In this document: positions 22,558 through 22,590 of the stretch, piece by piece
How positions within the stretch are numbered: position 1 is the stretch's first letter
Layout of the letters: every line of letters begins with the position of its first letter
Assembly (NCBI GenBank): GCA_041687675.1
Contig: JAWLBM010000057.1
Location: forward strand, 1 to 22,590
Direction of reading: 5' to 3'
DNA length: 22,590 bases
Source of the DNA: JAWLBM01 sp041687675
Lineage (GTDB): Bacteria; Pseudomonadota; Alphaproteobacteria; Rhizobiales; Pleomorphomonadaceae
Notes under the pieces: generated by a model
The model's input: the letters and a program-made list of their open reading frames with translations, nothing else
Told to the model about the DNA's origin: nothing
Databases searched by the model: none
Made by a program: the position numbers and the translations under genes

Positions 22558-22576
22558 GCGCGCCCTCCGGGCGCGC
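22558..22576. repeat. GC-rich hairpin, copy 2
   Basis: GCGCGCCC (22558-22565), TCC loop, GGGCGCGC (22569-22576), identical to the hairpin at 11144-11162 including flanking CC and GCGCCCC. In both places it lies on the GATGAGGGG side of a dispersed repeat, directly adjoining it in copy 1 and about 33 bases away here. Confidence 0.6.
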
Positions 22577-22590
22577 GCCCCGCCTCCGCC

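Larger units (their letters stand above)
22245..22590. other. Intergenic region upstream of the arabinose operon
   Basis: About 345 bases with no supported gene. The operon leader occupies 22245-22370, the predicted promoter and palindrome lie at 22376-22404 in an AT-rich patch, then a dispersed repeat (22478-22524) and a GC-rich hairpin (22558-22576) reach the window edge. A 90-codon plus-strand frame here translates through the repeat and is not credible. Confidence 0.6.

Overview
The window is a GC-rich chromosomal segment that looks like an alphaproteobacterium, most likely of the order Hyphomicrobiales (Rhizobiales). The reasons are a DUF2336 protein, an isolated flhA behind a CtrA-type box (TTAA-N7-TTAAC), GGAAC/CGTT motifs resembling EcfG stress promoters, and dispersed repeats built on CCTTCTCCCC/GGGGAGAAGG of a kind common in that order. 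I saw no tRNA, rRNA, transposase or CRISPR array.

Layout. Positions 1-5130 hold mostly independent housekeeping genes: a DUF2336 protein (-), trmO (+), a MOSC protein (-), a cytochrome b561 (-), and ettA (-) with a small unknown gene coupled to its 3' end. Positions 5131-11108 are an efflux module: a TetR regulator behind two near-identical palindromic operators, then an RND adaptor and an unusually long RND permease overlapping by 4 bp. A repeat-filled convergent spacer follows, then flhA (-). Next come a small putative secreted protein (+), a single-domain response regulator (+) with a strong terminator, and a two-gene glycosyltransferase operon (+). The second glycosyltransferase gene carries a frameshift.

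Positions 17074-22244 (-) hold the most distinctive system. Five genes are joined by 4-bp ATGA/GTGA overlaps: a HAD phosphatase-UbiA prenyltransferase fusion, a GtrA-family protein, a DprE1-like FAD oxidase, a DprE2-like SDR, and a polytopic membrane protein with GT-C features. Together they look like a complete route from phosphoribosyl donor (PRPP) and polyprenyl phosphate to polyprenylphosphoryl-D-arabinofuranose, plus a candidate flippase and a candidate arabinosyltransferase. The operon converges on the glycosyltransferase operon. The two operons' predicted promoters share a layout with a TGTCA half-site one base upstream of the -10, so they may be co-regulated and build one surface glycan. 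The acceptor (LPS, exopolysaccharide, pilin or flagellin) cannot be told from this window.

Starts were adjusted inward wherever a ribosome binding site, a family N-terminus or a 4-bp overlap supported it. Large antisense reading frames opposite ettA, the RND permease and flhA were treated as composition artefacts.
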